Shown here piece after piece: positions 49,687 to 62,879 of a stretch of DNA of 64,000 bases; position 1 is the stretch's first letter; each line of letters starts with the position of its first letter. The translations under genes and the position numbers were made by a program. This stretch comes from Doris montereyensis (lineage: Eukaryota; Mollusca; Gastropoda; Nudibranchia; Dorididae): the NCBI GenBank assembly GCA_037039925.1, contig JAXRKP010000427.1:7625-71624 (forward strand), written 5' to 3'. Below the pieces are notes generated by a model. The model saw nothing but the letters and a program-made list of their open reading frames with translations. It was not told where the DNA came from and ran no database searches.

Positions 49687-50282
49687 CATGTAGTAGTAAC
49701 TAGTAGTAGTAGTAGTAGTAGTAGTAGTACATGTAATAGTAGTAGTAGTGGTAGTACTATACTAATAGTAGTAATAGTAGTAGTAGTAGTAGTAGTAGTA
49801 GTATAGTAGTAGTAGTAGCAGAAGCAGCAGTAGTAGTAGTAGCAGTAGTAGTAATAGTAGTAGTAATAGTAAAGGAAGAAGAAGTAAAAAGGAGGAGAAG
49901 ATGGTAGAGGAGAAGGAGGAGGATGAGAAGAATGGTGATAATGATGATGATGATGATGATGATGGTGATACCCGATATACCGGTAATAATAAGATGAGCC
50001 AACGAAAGAAAAACAGAAGTTGGTAATTAATAATTCAGTTACGTTACACTCTAAGAAATACCGTTGAATATAATTGTTAACAACTTGACTTACTTTGAAA
50101 ACGCAGACGGCTCCTTGATAAGGCCCATCGTTTGGTTTTAAAGTTACCAGGAGACAGGGGCTGGTATCTTTGACGCTTGACGGTGAAACAATGATAGATA
50201 TTTGGCCATTAGTATCACGATCAATACGCTTCATCAGCTTGAAACTTTCTTTCAAAAAATTCCTTTGGTTGGTAGACGACAT
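47013..50282 (-). CDS. divergent UBC-fold E2 conjugating enzyme (3 exons traced)
   Basis: A split gene for a ubiquitin-like conjugating enzyme, which takes ubiquitin or a ubiquitin-like protein from E1 on a Cys and passes it on. Exon 1 is 50282-50094 (63 codons), exon 2 is 48236-48016, exon 3 is 47074-47013. Phases join cleanly (0, then 2). The reading has no stops over 157 residues. Motifs: LLVTLKPNDGPYQGAVCVFK (central strands), GYPATPPEVKCLSTLYHPN (HPN at about residues 85-87), HVCINVLSEDW (catalytic Cys about 96), NYPNLEDPL, and a C-terminal helix ETWDIFLRKV. It resembles UBE2M-type E2s most, but the N-terminus is unlike theirs. The loop from HPN to Cys is one residue longer than in common E2s. 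The last exon is missing. Confidence 0.88.
47075..48015. other. E2 intron 2; nothing further recognised
   Basis: AT-rich intron with short ACCA, TATC and A-rich repeats (47460-47500, 47645-47665, 47820-47900). Confidence 0.6.
48016..48236 (-). CDS. E2 enzyme exon 2 with HPN and catalytic Cys
   Basis: Acceptor TTGACCTCTAG; begins VQASIGYPATPPEVKC; contains LYHPNISYRSGHVCINVLSE. The donor GTATGT after CCAGA gives phase 2. If that donor were not used, a TAG would follow four codons later, giving a truncated protein of 139 residues. Confidence 0.9.
48358..49585. mobile_element. possible 1.2-kb TIR element in E2 intron 1
   Basis: The left end reads CACCTAAATGCCTGTTTCGCC and the right end reads, inverted, ACCGCCTAAATGCTCGG. 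The motif GCCTAAATGCCC recurs next to both ends (about 48360-48480 and 49510-49580). A plus-strand frame at 48544-48921 (125 residues) lies inside but matches no family I know. Confidence 0.5.
49590..49970. repeat. (AGT)n microsatellite ending in (GAT)n
   Basis: Mostly AGT triplets with ACATGTAGT interruptions, then a purine-rich segment and (GAT)n to about 49970. It is inside E2 intron 1. The long minus-strand open frame through it is not real coding sequence beyond 50094. Confidence 0.96.
50094..50282 (-). CDS. E2 enzyme exon 1
   Basis: It starts at ATG 50282 (MSSTNQRNFLKESFKLMKRI; A at -3) with donor GTAAGT at 50093, phase 0. It covers the N-terminal helix and the first beta strands up to AVCVFK. 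The open frame runs on through the intron, but the donor and the phase match to exon 2 define the true end. Confidence 0.88.
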
Positions 50283-51620
50283 TATGTCCAATAAATAGTA
50301 CAATATATGTAAACACAATCTGGTAGTAGATCAACACTCGTGTGGCTGTGGATGGCGCAGGCAATCGGGGGGGGGGGGGGGGACGTTGTTTTATTTTATT
50401 TTTCTTATTTGATCTACGGCTTTCCTTCCGTGGCACGTTGACTTATTCAGATATTTTCATCCAGACCTGCTGCTGCTGCTGCTGCTGTTGTAGAAATATA
50501 TTCCTGTCTATTATTTTTAATTTGTATCTCACACGATTGATCTTTTGTTTTCATTGCGATTTACCTTGTCAGTCATAAGCGGTGATTGCAAAGTGTATCT
50601 TTGTGTATCTCTCTCACGAAGCTTCACGCGCTGATGTAAAAGTGAAATCATCTATATACAGCCGGTGCTCCGAGCAGTAAGTATTAACCAGGTCTGAAAA
50701 GTCAAACTAAAGGCCTACAGGTGCAATATCCGCCATTGTTTGTTGGTTGACAATGGTGACCTGACCGATGTTATTGATTTGCTATATCTTTTTTACGAAA
50801 AAACAACAACATAACAACAATAAAATTATAACATCCACACAGTTTGTAGTTGGCAGGCAAAACATGTAGATTCCTCTCTGCTCACATTTCAATCATTCCA
50901 GGTGCATTCATCGTCAACTCCTTCATCGCTGCGGGGAAACCGCCAGTCGCCTCTTAGTCTTAGACTTAATATTATATACAGTTGCATGAGTGACGTCACA
51001 ATACTACGGTCTTACTTCGCGGAACGGGAAACAAAGTACTTTTATCTAAAATGCTTCGCAGCGAAGGTGATTGCCAGATGGGATAGTATATTCAGTGTAA
51101 AATATAATACCATGTAAACAGCAAAGACGGGCTGGAATTCGGTGGTTAGACTTAAGTTACAGTTTTTTAAAACAAGATAGTGCCCCCCCCCCCTCCCTCC
51201 CCCTCCCCACGCAACTCCCAACAAAAAACAAACAACAACAGCAACAAAAAACCAAACAAACAAACGACAACATCAACAATAACACATAACCCAAAGAAGG
51301 ATTCCAAAGACTATACTTCTTATTCACTTTTCGCTTTTCCAGTTTCTGATCTGTGGCCTTATCATTTTTTAAGTTTATTTATTGTTTATACAAGGACATC
51401 GTGCACAATAAGTTTTTGACCCTATTGAGGCCATAGAATAGGCTGTACAACGATAATATTGACATGTACATTAAAATTAAATCTGTTTCTTCGAGAACTC
51501 GTTTACATGTACTGTTTGGCTACACGTCATGAGGCAGGCTTCGTTGTGTATCTTAGATTTTAATGAACATACACAAAACAAAACAAAACAACAGAAGAAA
51601 AAAAAACAGCAATAAAAAAA
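50283..51620. other. E2 5' flank; G13 run, (CTG)5 and a CRE
   Basis: It holds a G run at 50368-50382, CTG repeats at 50468-50487, a C run near 51183-51192 and no clear exon. TGACGTCA at 50991-50998 is noted separately. Confidence 0.5.
50991..50998. promoter_or_regulatory. palindromic CRE, TGACGTCA
   Basis: A perfect CREB/ATF site in CpG-containing sequence about 700 bp upstream of the E2 start codon. Being palindromic it has no strand. Use as a promoter element is inference. Confidence 0.4.
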
Positions 51621-52029
51621 AACTGGCAGGTGTCAAACAAACCCACGACGGTACAGCACACCACTGATATTATGACACCAATTGAAATATATATCTGGCA
51701 ACAAAATCCCATGTGTACATACATGCGATGGTTGTGCTTCGCGGAAGAAATACCATAGACATCCAGATGTCCACCTCCTCTGCACTAGGGGACACGCAGT
51801 CGTTACCAAGTCATCACTATCTGCGTTTATCCAATAAAATAGATTTGACACCAATAGAAACAGAACAACCATGTGACATTTTCTGTGTAATCTTTCGTTA
51901 GGCAACAAACAAAGATTACCCACACACTTATACCTCCTCACACAGTGTTATATCACAGGGGGAAAACAGACAGAAGGAGAACAAAGAGGGCAAATAAAGA
52001 GAACAGTCAAGAAAGGGATGCATTATCAT
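51621..52029. other. no gene recognised
   Basis: Unique-looking sequence before the ATT microsatellite. An open minus-strand frame at 51633-51941 has no recognisable domain or splice support. Confidence 0.5.
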
Positions 52030-52675
<646 letters not shown>

Positions 52676-53059
52676 ATCTACCAGAATTGGGGGAAAGTTA
52701 TGTCTGACAAAACTTTGTAGGCCCATTACATTTGAAAAGGCTACTACTGTACCTGTGGCTAACTCTAGTACAATTCAGTAGATAAGTAGGTCGGCCTGAC
52801 ACTACACGTTGGTCTGGCTTCCAATCGCCCATGACAAAGTAGAATGAAAGAGAGGAGTTATGAATTGCGAATGCGTGGAGATATCGCCATGGCAAATTTC
52901 AAAGCTACTTGAAAATAAATGGAGGACGTTGGGAAGTAGTATGTTTGGATGTCCTCCCTAGTGGCAGACGCTAGGGATAATTCTGGATGTCTACGTAGTC
53001 TCTTCCTTGCTCCGCGGAGGCAAGTTAGCTAAATACGACTGTTTAAAAAAACAACCCCA

Positions 53060-53640
<581 letters not shown>

Positions 53641-53904
53641 CGCGCAAAACATATATTATTCATAAATATGATATTCCTTGGCTGATAGGCAATGTTTTGA
53701 TCTTCGTATCCTCAGGCTTTACACGGGCACACCCCCCCCCCCAATTCTCACACACTCACACATACACATGTACATCCATAAGTGCACCCATGCACTAATC
53801 CATACAGTGATCCCTTAAGCGAATACAGAATACATGGATTTTTCAAATTTTATTTTTATAAACATTTTTCTTTTGGGGTTGAGGGGATCTGGAGGGTGTC
53901 GCTA

Positions 53905-54055
53905 ATATTCCTCTAAGCTGTGCGCGTGTGTGCATGTACAACAGGTAGAAAAAGTATGCACGGTTGAGAAATGTTTACCCACCTCGATGAAAAACAACAT
54001 TCTGTACAACATAAAAAATACATCACACAAATAATGTACGCACACAGACTACAAA
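53905..54055. repeat. dispersed repeat, copy 2 (mate at 13628-13835)
   Basis: It starts ATTCCTCTAAGCTGTGCGCG, then GTTGAGAAATGTTTACCCAC and AATGTACGCACACAGACTAC. Same order and strand as the copy at 13628. Confidence 0.75.
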
Positions 54056-54059
54056 TTCT

Positions 54060-55185
54060 TCTTACCAGTGACAGCAGCAACCGCAAAGATGACATTGATA
54101 ACTTTCTTTTGAATCTTGCCTCTTCTCAAACAACAAAACTGTTGGAACTCCCATGTTGTGCTAGTCTCAAAGGTACACAATGTGAATGTCATACTGTTAA
54201 TTTTGCGGTCAACTTGTTTTTAACAAGTCGAATTCATCATGAGTTGAACTTGAAAAAAGACCTGATGAAACAACAAAAGACACAAGAGGCTAGCAAAACT
54301 TCAGCACAGCTGATTTTTCTCCTCACCTTCAAGCAAACCCTGCTTCTGTGATCGTGAGCATCTAACTTCCCTTTATGCTTCAGTAACTACACTTGTAGGA
54401 TCTTATGAGCCTAAAATACACGTCATATGAGCCCTTAAAAATTCTAAAACTCTTGTTCCCTCTTGATCAATCCATTTTAAAGCATAAACTTGTCATTTAA
54501 TTTTATTTTAAGGGCCATGTGTATAATCTTACTTTTCCCTTTCTGTCTGTCTTTCTTTCTTTTAAAAAATTCTTCTGTCTCTTTCTTTCTCGCTGTGTAT
54601 TTTTTCTTTCTTTCTTTATTCTCATTCCTTCTTAAGCCAACATTATGTCAGCATTAAATGTCTATTAATAGAAATATAAGATAATTGTTATAGATCTGGT
54701 CAGCGTATCCAAACTTTTAGGTTTTGTTATTATTTGTGCTTCTTGTCTGTCACCATACTTTTTTCCAGTCTGAAATGCTATTACAGTGTTGATAAATATG
54801 GAAAGGGGGGGGGGGGGGGGGGACTGAGACACTGGTTTTGTTTCAATTTGTTGTTATATTTTTGAGTATGCTCTTGTCTTTTGATTTATTATTTTATTTG
54901 TAAGGGGAAAGAACTAGATCTAATACTAACAGCCCGTATAAAATTTTTAGTTTCTCCCAGTTATCTTCCATTACCTGCTTTATCCCTATAACACTATCGG
55001 GAAAAGATTATCGCATGGTTATTAGGTCTTGCTAGAATTTTATTTAATAGTAAGTTCAAGCATTTTTGCTCGCGATTCTTAATCAATTGACCCTGAAAAA
55101 TAGATAACAGTAACATTTCAAGACAGTAATTTTGTAAACAAACTTCGTCGACCTCCCGTTATTTTTAGCCCAGCAGCTAAATGAG
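54060..55185. other. no gene recognised; G run at 54807-54822
   Basis: AT-rich spacer with CTTT-rich pyrimidine runs at 54540-54625 and a 16-G run. A plus-strand frame at 53971-54351 starts inside the dispersed repeat and has no recognisable domain. Confidence 0.5.
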
Positions 55186-55286
55186 ATGAAAGACGTCACT
55201 TCCTTCGACCAATGAAATTACTTGAAAATGGTAACAGAGCGTGCCTGACGACCAATGCTATAACATCAAAACAACGCGATGGGGGA
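55186..55286 (+). promoter_or_regulatory. candidate promoter: CRE-like site and two CCAAT boxes
   Basis: GACGTCAC at 55192-55199, then an ETS-like ACTTCCTT, CCAAT at 55209-55213 and CCAAT at 55252-55256, just upstream of a possible first exon. The spacing and clustering suggest a TATA-less promoter. No transcription data support it. Confidence 0.45.
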
Positions 55287-55351
55287 ATGACAACAGTTTC
55301 ATGTGCAGAAGAATGTTTCGAGATTTTGACTCTTATCTTTACATGTTTCTG
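55287..55351 (+). CDS. candidate first coding exon (MTTVSCAEEC...)
   Basis: ATG at 55287, 21 codons plus 2 bases, then the strong donor GTAAGT at 55352. It reads MTTVSCAEECFEILTLIFTC and ends in phase 2, exactly what the exon at 57495 needs. The link to that exon is inferred from phase and position; the region could instead be untranslated. Confidence 0.45.
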
Positions 55352-55924
55352 GTAAGTCATATTTTTCAAACACTATTATAATTTTATATTACGTTTTAAC
55401 AAAAACATTCACATTCCCAATTTAAATAGCAATGGACCGAGTCGTGTGATCACAATATAATGAATATTTGCGTCAACATTTTATTTATAGTCGGTCACCT
55501 TATCATGTTCGATCATGCTCGACCCGAGCAGCAGTGCGAGCCGTGTCATGCTTACATTTGACGATATGCTATGATGAGGTATTGTTGGTGGAACCTATCA
55601 ACACTAGTTATAGAACCTAAATCAGGATTCAAGACCTAGAGATACTAGACAGAGAGATTTTAGATTTAGACGTTGGTCTTGATCTATGTCAGACAAATAG
55701 GCTTAAGTATATTCTTACTCTAGAATGAGATGTAAATAGATCTAGATTAGATCTAGATATATATGCCTTTTCTTATGGATACTGTTTTCCCATAAATGTT
55801 TTGGTTTGTTTACTAGTTATATTGTACTGATTTTCATTGACTTATTATGGTCTACATCCATACAACCACACCTAGATTTAAATAAAAGTTTTAAAATCTT
55901 GTCAGCGGAACATAAATGTAAAGA

Positions 55925-56195
55925 AAACCCAAAGGAAGTTCCCCAAGGCCATTACAGTCCATAAAGCTGGAGCTTATCCTAGTTTCAATTAATATCGTGA
56001 AGCAAAACAGGTGATAATAATCACCTCCTGGACAGGAGGCTAATGTTACGCAGATCTTTTAGTTTTACTCCCAAGCTAGTGCTTCAACTCAGTTGCAACT
56101 GGGAATAGTGGGGAAAATGTGTTTTAAGTGTCTTTCCCAAGAAACATAATGTTGGACCTAGCATTGCTAACCGCTTCGGCCACAGACACCTTAAA
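55925..56195 (-). mobile_element. tRNA-derived SINE, family I
   Basis: On the minus strand the head is GGTGTCTGTGGCCGAAGCGG, then GTTAGCAATGCTAGGTCCAAC. The body has AAGACACTTAAAACACA and ATTATTATCACCTG. The B-box part has been lost by deletion. It lies between the two candidate exons. Confidence 0.78.
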
Positions 56196-57494
56196 TAAAT
56201 AGTGACATCTTTTAAACTTTAAATGCAAAAACCACCCTTCAATTCATTTGCATGTATTCTTTTTTAAGATGATTGCTATAGATTTTGATTAATTATAGAT
56301 AGATTATGTTTGTGTTTGTTGATATGCTGAATGTTTGTGCAGAAAAGTAAATGTAGCCCACTTTCCATTTGATATGTGTGAGGCAAAGATAAGAGAATAA
56401 TCTTTCTATCATTAATGTATTTTAGAAATATTTCAGGAAGTAAAATTGCACAATGCGGCAGTTCAATTTTGTACGCCACTGGCAGAATTATATAAGGAAG
56501 GTAGTATTCATTAAAGGGGTTGTATGGAAAGAGAGACTTTTTTCATTCATATTTAACTTTGTTTTCTGTCTATTAAGATAAGCCATATAGTATCTATTAC
56601 TAGCTGGATCTAATCTCTTGTTTTTGTTTGTGTCACTAAACCAATAAATTTGTTGATCCACTAAGAATTTTCTTCATGCTCAATAGCGAAAAATGAATTA
56701 TCTATTAGAAGTAAACTTTTTAGAATAACAATGAATATGGCTGACTGTCATCTCTTTTTTATGAATTCTTTGTGTTTTGATCATTTTAAATATGAAAGTC
56801 CATTATCTGAGCTTACTGTCACTTGAAAATCTTGGGTTGTGATTTAAGTGCCTCAAACTTTTCAACAAATAAGTTCATTTTGTTTAGAAGTTTGAATTGT
56901 ACCACAATAATGTAGGCTTACCATATGTTGAAAATTAAGTTTGATTTATCTTTAAAGGTAGACTACGAACAGAAATCAGGTGGCTGTTGCTATGGAATTT
57001 CTCCTTGTAATGCCTCCTTTAGAATTCTAATTTTGAACTTGCACTTTGTTTGATGATCAAAATAAGACGGTGAAGGTTTATCGTGAGCTGAAAATGCTCC
57101 GTGCTCATTTTCTCATTTAGATTTTCTTTTAATCATATGCAAATATAACAAGAGTGTAATCTATCAGCATGATATATAATTCTTTTCAGTAGCATGTGAA
57201 CAATTATTAGCCTGAAATAATATTCCATCAAGACAAACATAGACTGAAGAAATGAGGAATTAGGCTTATGTTTAGGGTTAAAGTAAAGCTTTGTTGATGT
57301 AAATTACAAAACTTGGCTTATAGATCACATGTTGTAGTACAGGTAGCATACATTTTTTAATTTTCTCCATCAAGTTAAATATATTATGGAAAGTTGGTGT
57401 GGGCATTAAAAGGAAGACAATTTTTTACAAGATCAACTTCAACAAGACATTTTCATTCATTTTATTTTTCTCATCTTCTTCAAAAAAAATTAAG

Positions 57495-58440
57495 CTCTGA
57501 GTCCTGGCCCTGGCTGCAAGATGACAACTACTGGATTTCCTACGCATTTCAGCCTCAACCACCATCACATCCAAAAACAAATACCGGAAAACGAGGACCT
57601 TCATTACCAATAGCCATTTTGTCACCCAGCGATGACAGCGAAAGCGATGTCAGCATCACTGATTTCAGTCCCCCATCCAACAGCAGACTCACTGCCACAG
57701 AGTCATCCATAGCTTCTGTACCCCCTTTACCAAGCCCACGAAGTCACTTGACCAACAAGAAGCCAGGGCTATCTCTGGTACACAGTCCACGATCATCAGT
57801 CAGTAACAACAACAACAACTCATCAAACTCATTACCAACCACCAATGTCACCCTTCACAACATCCATAACAGTGGAACACAACCTCTCACAAATTCAAAT
57901 TCACTTAATTCTTCAGGACCCTCCAATACTGTTTCATCGTCATCGTCGTCGTCCTCCACCTCCTCATCTCTGCCACCATCATTGCCAACGCCCTCTAGTG
58001 GCACTAAAACCTTACCACCAACCATTACCATCCCACCACAGAACAATGCAACTCACACAGCCATGCCAGCATTGTCTAGCTCTGCTCTGAGTCCGACCAC
58101 GTCATCTCAAAGCGCAAACACTAACAGCAATAGCACGTCACATGATAGCCACAAGGAAAACAACAGCCCGTCAGCCAGTCCCCGCAACTGTTCTTGCAGT
58201 CCCAGTTCCAATTCCAATTTTGCCTACGAGCATGATCATGATTACGACAACGTGGCATCGCCTTGCAGCAGTACAGCGAGTGGACCCACCTACATCCGTC
58301 CAGTTGGATTCCAGCACCATGCCCAAGAGTTCATAGTTAAAACAAAGCCTAAGAAGAAAAAGACGTCAGCAGCTCCGATCAATTTTCGAGAAGGATTTAA
58401 GAAAAGGAGCCAACTACTCCTAAGCTGAAGCCTAAAAGAG
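57495..58440 (+). CDS. Ser/Asn/Pro-rich exon of an unrecognised gene
   Basis: An exon after a pyrimidine tract and AAATTAAG, ending at donor GTGAGA (58441). It begins ESWPWLQDDNYWISYAF, has a phospho-type acidic stretch (SPSDDSESDVSITDFSPP), long Ser, Asn and Thr runs, then the better conserved-looking YIRPVGFQHHAQEFIVK, basic KPKKKKT and NFREGFKK. The continuous frame hits TGA at 58426, 15 bp before the donor. One extra A in the AAAA run near 58402 would instead read KKEPTTPKLKPKR into the donor. I do not recognise the family; W-W...Y spacing hints weakly at a WWE fold. Codon use and lack of simple periodicity argue for a real, largely disordered protein. Confidence 0.65.
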
Positions 58441-59214
58441 GTGAGAAACGTGTTGTATGTATTATAGTTTTATGACTTTCTTTTCTGGCTGAAGTTAGAA
58501 AACTGTGAAATATTGTGTTGTCAATTTTTTTATTATTAAATTGTGTGATCAGATGTTAACTTTCTTAAAATAACAGTGCATCTCTCTCGTTCATATTTAT
58601 GATAAAGCATTATTGCATGAGTGTCTGAATGCTTTGTAAGCACCATTAAGCTACACCTACATTCCCATAGCTGCCAACCTTTCCAAATCGAAAATCACTC
58701 TGACTGTCCGAGCTAATTTTGGCTTGCAGAACGGCTCGTAATATTCCAGGAAACACAGATAATTTAGCTGTTAACTTTTACGATCAATAACAAAAACGTC
58801 GCCAATTTCTGGCTTGTCTGACGAATTGCGACGATAATTTTGTGAACTCAGAATGACATCTCCGAACTTTCACCCCGATCTCTCTGAATCTCTGCCATTA
58901 ACTTTGGGTTTCTTTGAAACCCTCAGATACGTATTTTTCAAGATTAATACAAACTTACAGACTCAAAGTAAAAAGAACGTATCGCATACATTTTTTACAA
59001 ATTGGTTTGCCAGCTATGCATTTCAAATAATTGGAAATAAATGGATGACGCAAACTGATTTGTTTGTAGCTTTGCATATTGCTTTGGGTTTGTGGGAGAC
59101 AGCAAGAGGATGAGTGTTTTTGTGTTGTTGTTTTTTTATCTTTGCTTTTCTTTCTTTAGTTTTTAGATATTTTGAAGTGACAATACATGGACTTTATCTA
59201 TAAAAATAAGGTTT
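58441..59214. other. intron or spacer; no exon recognised
   Basis: AT-rich sequence following the donor at 58441. An 86-residue plus-strand frame at 58853-59113 has no domain I recognise and lacks flanking splice signals that match the phase. Confidence 0.45.
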
Positions 59215-59815
59215 AAAAAGACATGAAAATCAAGAAGAAATCAGCGAGGGAATCCAAAAGGCAAAGACAATATACAATTATCTAAGAGAGGCTTTTATAG
59301 AAAAACAAGAATTGTCAAAAAAATACCAAATATCAGTAATCGACACAGTTTATTGTCATAATCTCCTCTGTAAAAACTTGGACCTTAGACAGTATAATAT
59401 CTAAGAAGAGTAGAAGGGAAAACTAAAAGAGACAAAATCAGAAACACAGTAATAAGAGATCAAACTAAAGCTAATGGCATAAAATAAAAAAGATAGAAAT
59501 ATATAAACTCAGATGGTTTGGGCATGCAACCAGAACGAAAGATTAAAGAATAGCTAAATCAGTGTACAATGCTAAAACCCAAGGTAACAAACCAAAAGGC
59601 AGAGATTGGAAAAAGTGGGACAAAGATATAAAAGAGGCGCTAAAGCAAAGAAATTTAACTTTCACAGAAGAAAACAGAAAATGTCAGGACAGGGTAGTTT
59701 TGAAAAAGTCATTTCTGGCATCTAAACCGATACACCGGAAGGTCAAATGGAAACTGATAAAGAAGGAAAGAAAAGCAGGAATCAATGGACAAAAGTCAAT
59801 CGTTGTCTGGTTGTA
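59215..59815 (+). mobile_element. LINE ORF2 C-terminal fragment, RTE-like (copy 2)
   Basis: It reads EISEGIQKAKTIYNYLREAF, then the segment matching LRR-G-T-RD--RN, then RWFGHATR, AKSVYNAKTQGNKPKGRDWK, KWDKDIKEALKQRNLTF and WKLIKKERK. This is the region between RT and the 3' end in RTE-type LINEs. The tail at 59562-59816 is open but is not a separate gene. Confidence 0.8.
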
Positions 59816-60129
59816 AGCAATGTGATCGAAGATTTTTATCTTTCTTTTTAGTTTCACTCAGATTGATTGTAACCGTTTCCGCTATTCAATAACAAAGAAT
59901 GTGTATAGTTTTAAAAAAATGTCTTTGTAAAGCTGTCACCCTTCTGGTAAGGCTGAGCACTAGATCCTGCTGTTCCACACTTATAGTCTTCAGGCATGAC
60001 AATTATCATGATACGCCATATAGGAAGAAATGATAATAATACTAATAATAATGATGATGATAAATATGATGATGTCAACAACAACAGCTACAACAGTTCA
60101 ATACTAGAATAATAATAGATTGCACATAG

Positions 60130-60350
60130 CATAAAAACACAAACAAACTAGGATATAAATAAATCAACTCAGATAGTTTTGGTCATGCAAAACATAATGA
60201 TGATAGGAGGATAGCTAAATCAGTATACAATGTTAAAACCCTAGGAAAAACTCAAAAGGTAGACCTCAGAGAAAATGGGAAGATGGTATAAAAGAGGCAT
60301 TAAAGCAAAGAAGTTTAACCTTCACAGAAGGAAACAGAAAATGTTGAAAA
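60130..60350 (+). mobile_element. LINE ORF2 C-terminal fragment, RTE-like (copy 3)
   Basis: A shorter copy of the preceding fragment (CAACTCAGATAGTTTTGGTC, then TAGCTAAATCAGTATACAAT and TTAAAGCAAAGAAGTTTAAC), ending where a trinucleotide microsatellite starts. Confidence 0.8.
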
Positions 60351-60374
60351 GAATAATTATCAATAAAAGTACAT

Positions 60375-60670
<296 letters not shown>

Positions 60671-61284
60671 GAATGTAGTAATAATAAACCTGTAGTCAAA
60701 AAGTAACCTGATAAAAACAAAAGAAGTATACTGTAGAGTGAAAAGTTTTACTGAGATGGATAGCAACGTGGGTTCCTTGGGAGGCGTTGTGGCTGTGGTG
60801 CAACCAATGGTGTTGTCTATGCATGTAATTACAACGAGGCTGATTCAAAACCACGCCTAGCCTAAGTTGTTGAAGGGGTGCGGGGGGGGTTACGACGTTA
60901 TATTGTACTTTTGGGACTGGTACTTTATTCTGCTTTCATATCTCAACTCAGCTGTGTATGTATACCTAGCTATTCGTATGACGCGCCTAACAGGCCGTAC
61001 TATAATATTTATGCCCCTCAGGGAGTTGAGAAGTGATGCTTTTAAAACTTTTCAATGTCGAAAAGTACTCAAAGCATGAGTTCTGCTTCTGGAACCGGGC
61101 CCATGTAGTGATGTCATTCACGGTGAACTTTCTTTCTACCTTTAGGTGTATGGGTGGCGTTGAAAGGTCAAGTCAGGTATATTACATTTATTTCTCTGAA
61201 TCAGTTTGGTTTTGGGTAAACAGGGGATTAGCCCACTATACCCCAGGTAGATGGTGGGGCTGCCACCTTGAGGCCCCCTCCCTA
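60671..61284. other. no gene recognised
   Basis: Sequence of average composition with an eight-G run near 60882. Open frames at 60867-61314 show no domain. Confidence 0.5.
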
Positions 61285-61500
61285 CCAGGTCTTGTTATTT
61301 TCTGTCAGGGTTAACTCCCTTAGCCTTTGGTCATTCAAGACCAGCCTGCAAGGCAGCAGGTTGTTCTTTTCTGTCAAGGTTAACTCCCTTAGCCTTTGGT
61401 CAGTCAAGACCGACATGCAAGGCAGCAGGTTGTTTTATGTCAGGGTTAACTCCCTTAGCCTCTGGTCAACCAAGACCGACCTGCAAGGCAACATGAGACT
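61285..61500. repeat. about 68-bp tandem repeat, three copies
   Basis: Three units containing GTTAACTCCCTTAGCCTTTG, GTCAAGACCGACCTGCAAGG and CAGCAGGTTGTT. Being open in one frame, it yields a repetitive peptide that is not taken as coding. Confidence 0.88.
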
Positions 61501-61724
61501 CGTGAAGGAGAGGGGGAAGGGGGTCATCTACTCCTGGTACAGGTGCTTACCTGTCCACTTCCGGTTCACGGTAAACTAACAATACATGCATGAGGTTCAC
61601 TTAGCTCGTCCCATCCTTGCAACACAATCGCAGAGAAATCTGGTTATTTTTTAATGGCCCACTTCATGTACTGTCCGTATGCATAGCTCGTGAAGTGTTA
61701 TTGTCGGTATCCCCACAGTTTGAT

Positions 61725-62875
61725 TTGACTTGGTTTGATTTGACTTGGTTAGATTTGACTTGGTTTGATTTGACTTGGTTAGATTTGACTTGATTAGATT
61801 TGATTTCGTATGATTTGACTTGGTTTGATTTGACTTGGTTAGGCTTGACTTGGTTTGATTTGACTTGGTTAGATTTGACTTGGTTTGATTTGACTTGGTT
61901 AGATTTGACTTGGTTAGATTTGACTTGGTTTGATTTGACTTGGTTAGATTTGACTTTGACTTGGTTAGATTTGACTTGATTAGATTTGATTTGGTTAGAT
62001 TTGACTTGGTTAGATTTGACTTGGTTTGATTTGACTTGGTTTGATTTGACTTGGTTTGATTTGACTTGGTTAGATTTGACTTTGACTTGGTTAGATTTGA
62101 CTTGATTAGATTTGATTTGGTTAGATTTGACTTGGTTAGATTTGACTTGGTTTGATTTGACTTGGTTTGATTTGACTTGGTTTGATTTGACTTGGTTAGA
62201 TTTGACTTGGTTTGATTTGACTTGGTTAGATTTGACTTTGACTTGGTTAGATTTGACTTGATTAGATTTGATTAGATTTGACTTGATTAGATTTGACTTG
62301 GTTAGATTTGACTTAGTTAGATTTAATTTCGTATGATTTGACTTGGTTTGTTTGACTTGGTTAGATTTGACTTGGATTAGATTTGACTTGATTAGATTTG
62401 ATTTCGTATGATTTGACTTGGTTTGATTTGACTTGGTTAGATTTGACTTGGTTTGATTTGACTTGGTTAGATTTGACTTGGTTAGATTTGACTTGTTTTG
62501 ATTTGACTTGGTTAGATTTGACTTGGTTAGATTTGACTTGGTTTGATTTGACTTGGTTAGATTTGACTTGATTAGATTTGATTTCGTATGATTTGACTTG
62601 GTTTGATTTGACTTGGTTAGATTTGATTTGACTTGGTTCGATTTGATTTGACTTGGTTCGATTTGATTTGACTTGGTTCGATTTGATTTGACTTGGTTAA
62701 ATTTGATTTGACTTGGTTAAATTAAATTTGACTTGGTTAGATTAAATTTGACTTGGTTAGATTAGATTTGACTTGGTTAAATTATATTTGACTTGGTTAT
62801 ATTAGATTTGACTTGGTTATATTAGATTTGACTTGGTTTGATTTGACTTGGTTAGATTTGACTTTGTTTGATTTC
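61725..62875. repeat. 1.15-kb satellite of GATTTGACTTGGTT units
   Basis: Roughly 80 units of 14-15 bp alternating GATTTGACTTGGTTA and GATTTGACTTGGTTT, with a later block of longer mixed units from 62610. It joins directly to the 3' end of the minus-strand SINE at 62880, whose family carries an (AAATC)n tail. Confidence 0.97.
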
Positions 62876-62879
62876 ACCT

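Noticed and set aside
49482..50093. Extension of E2 exon 1 into a 278-residue frame
   Set aside because: Beyond the GTAAGT donor it runs through AGT/GAT microsatellites; the phase match to exon 2 shows the true end at 50094.
51633..51941. 102-residue minus-strand frame with a hydrophobic stretch
   Set aside because: No splice signals, family or context support; this length is expected by chance.
57394..57494. N-terminal 34 codons of the open frame before the exon at 57495
   Set aside because: The sequence is a pyrimidine-rich tract ending in AAG, as expected of an intron end, and the peptide is not protein-like.
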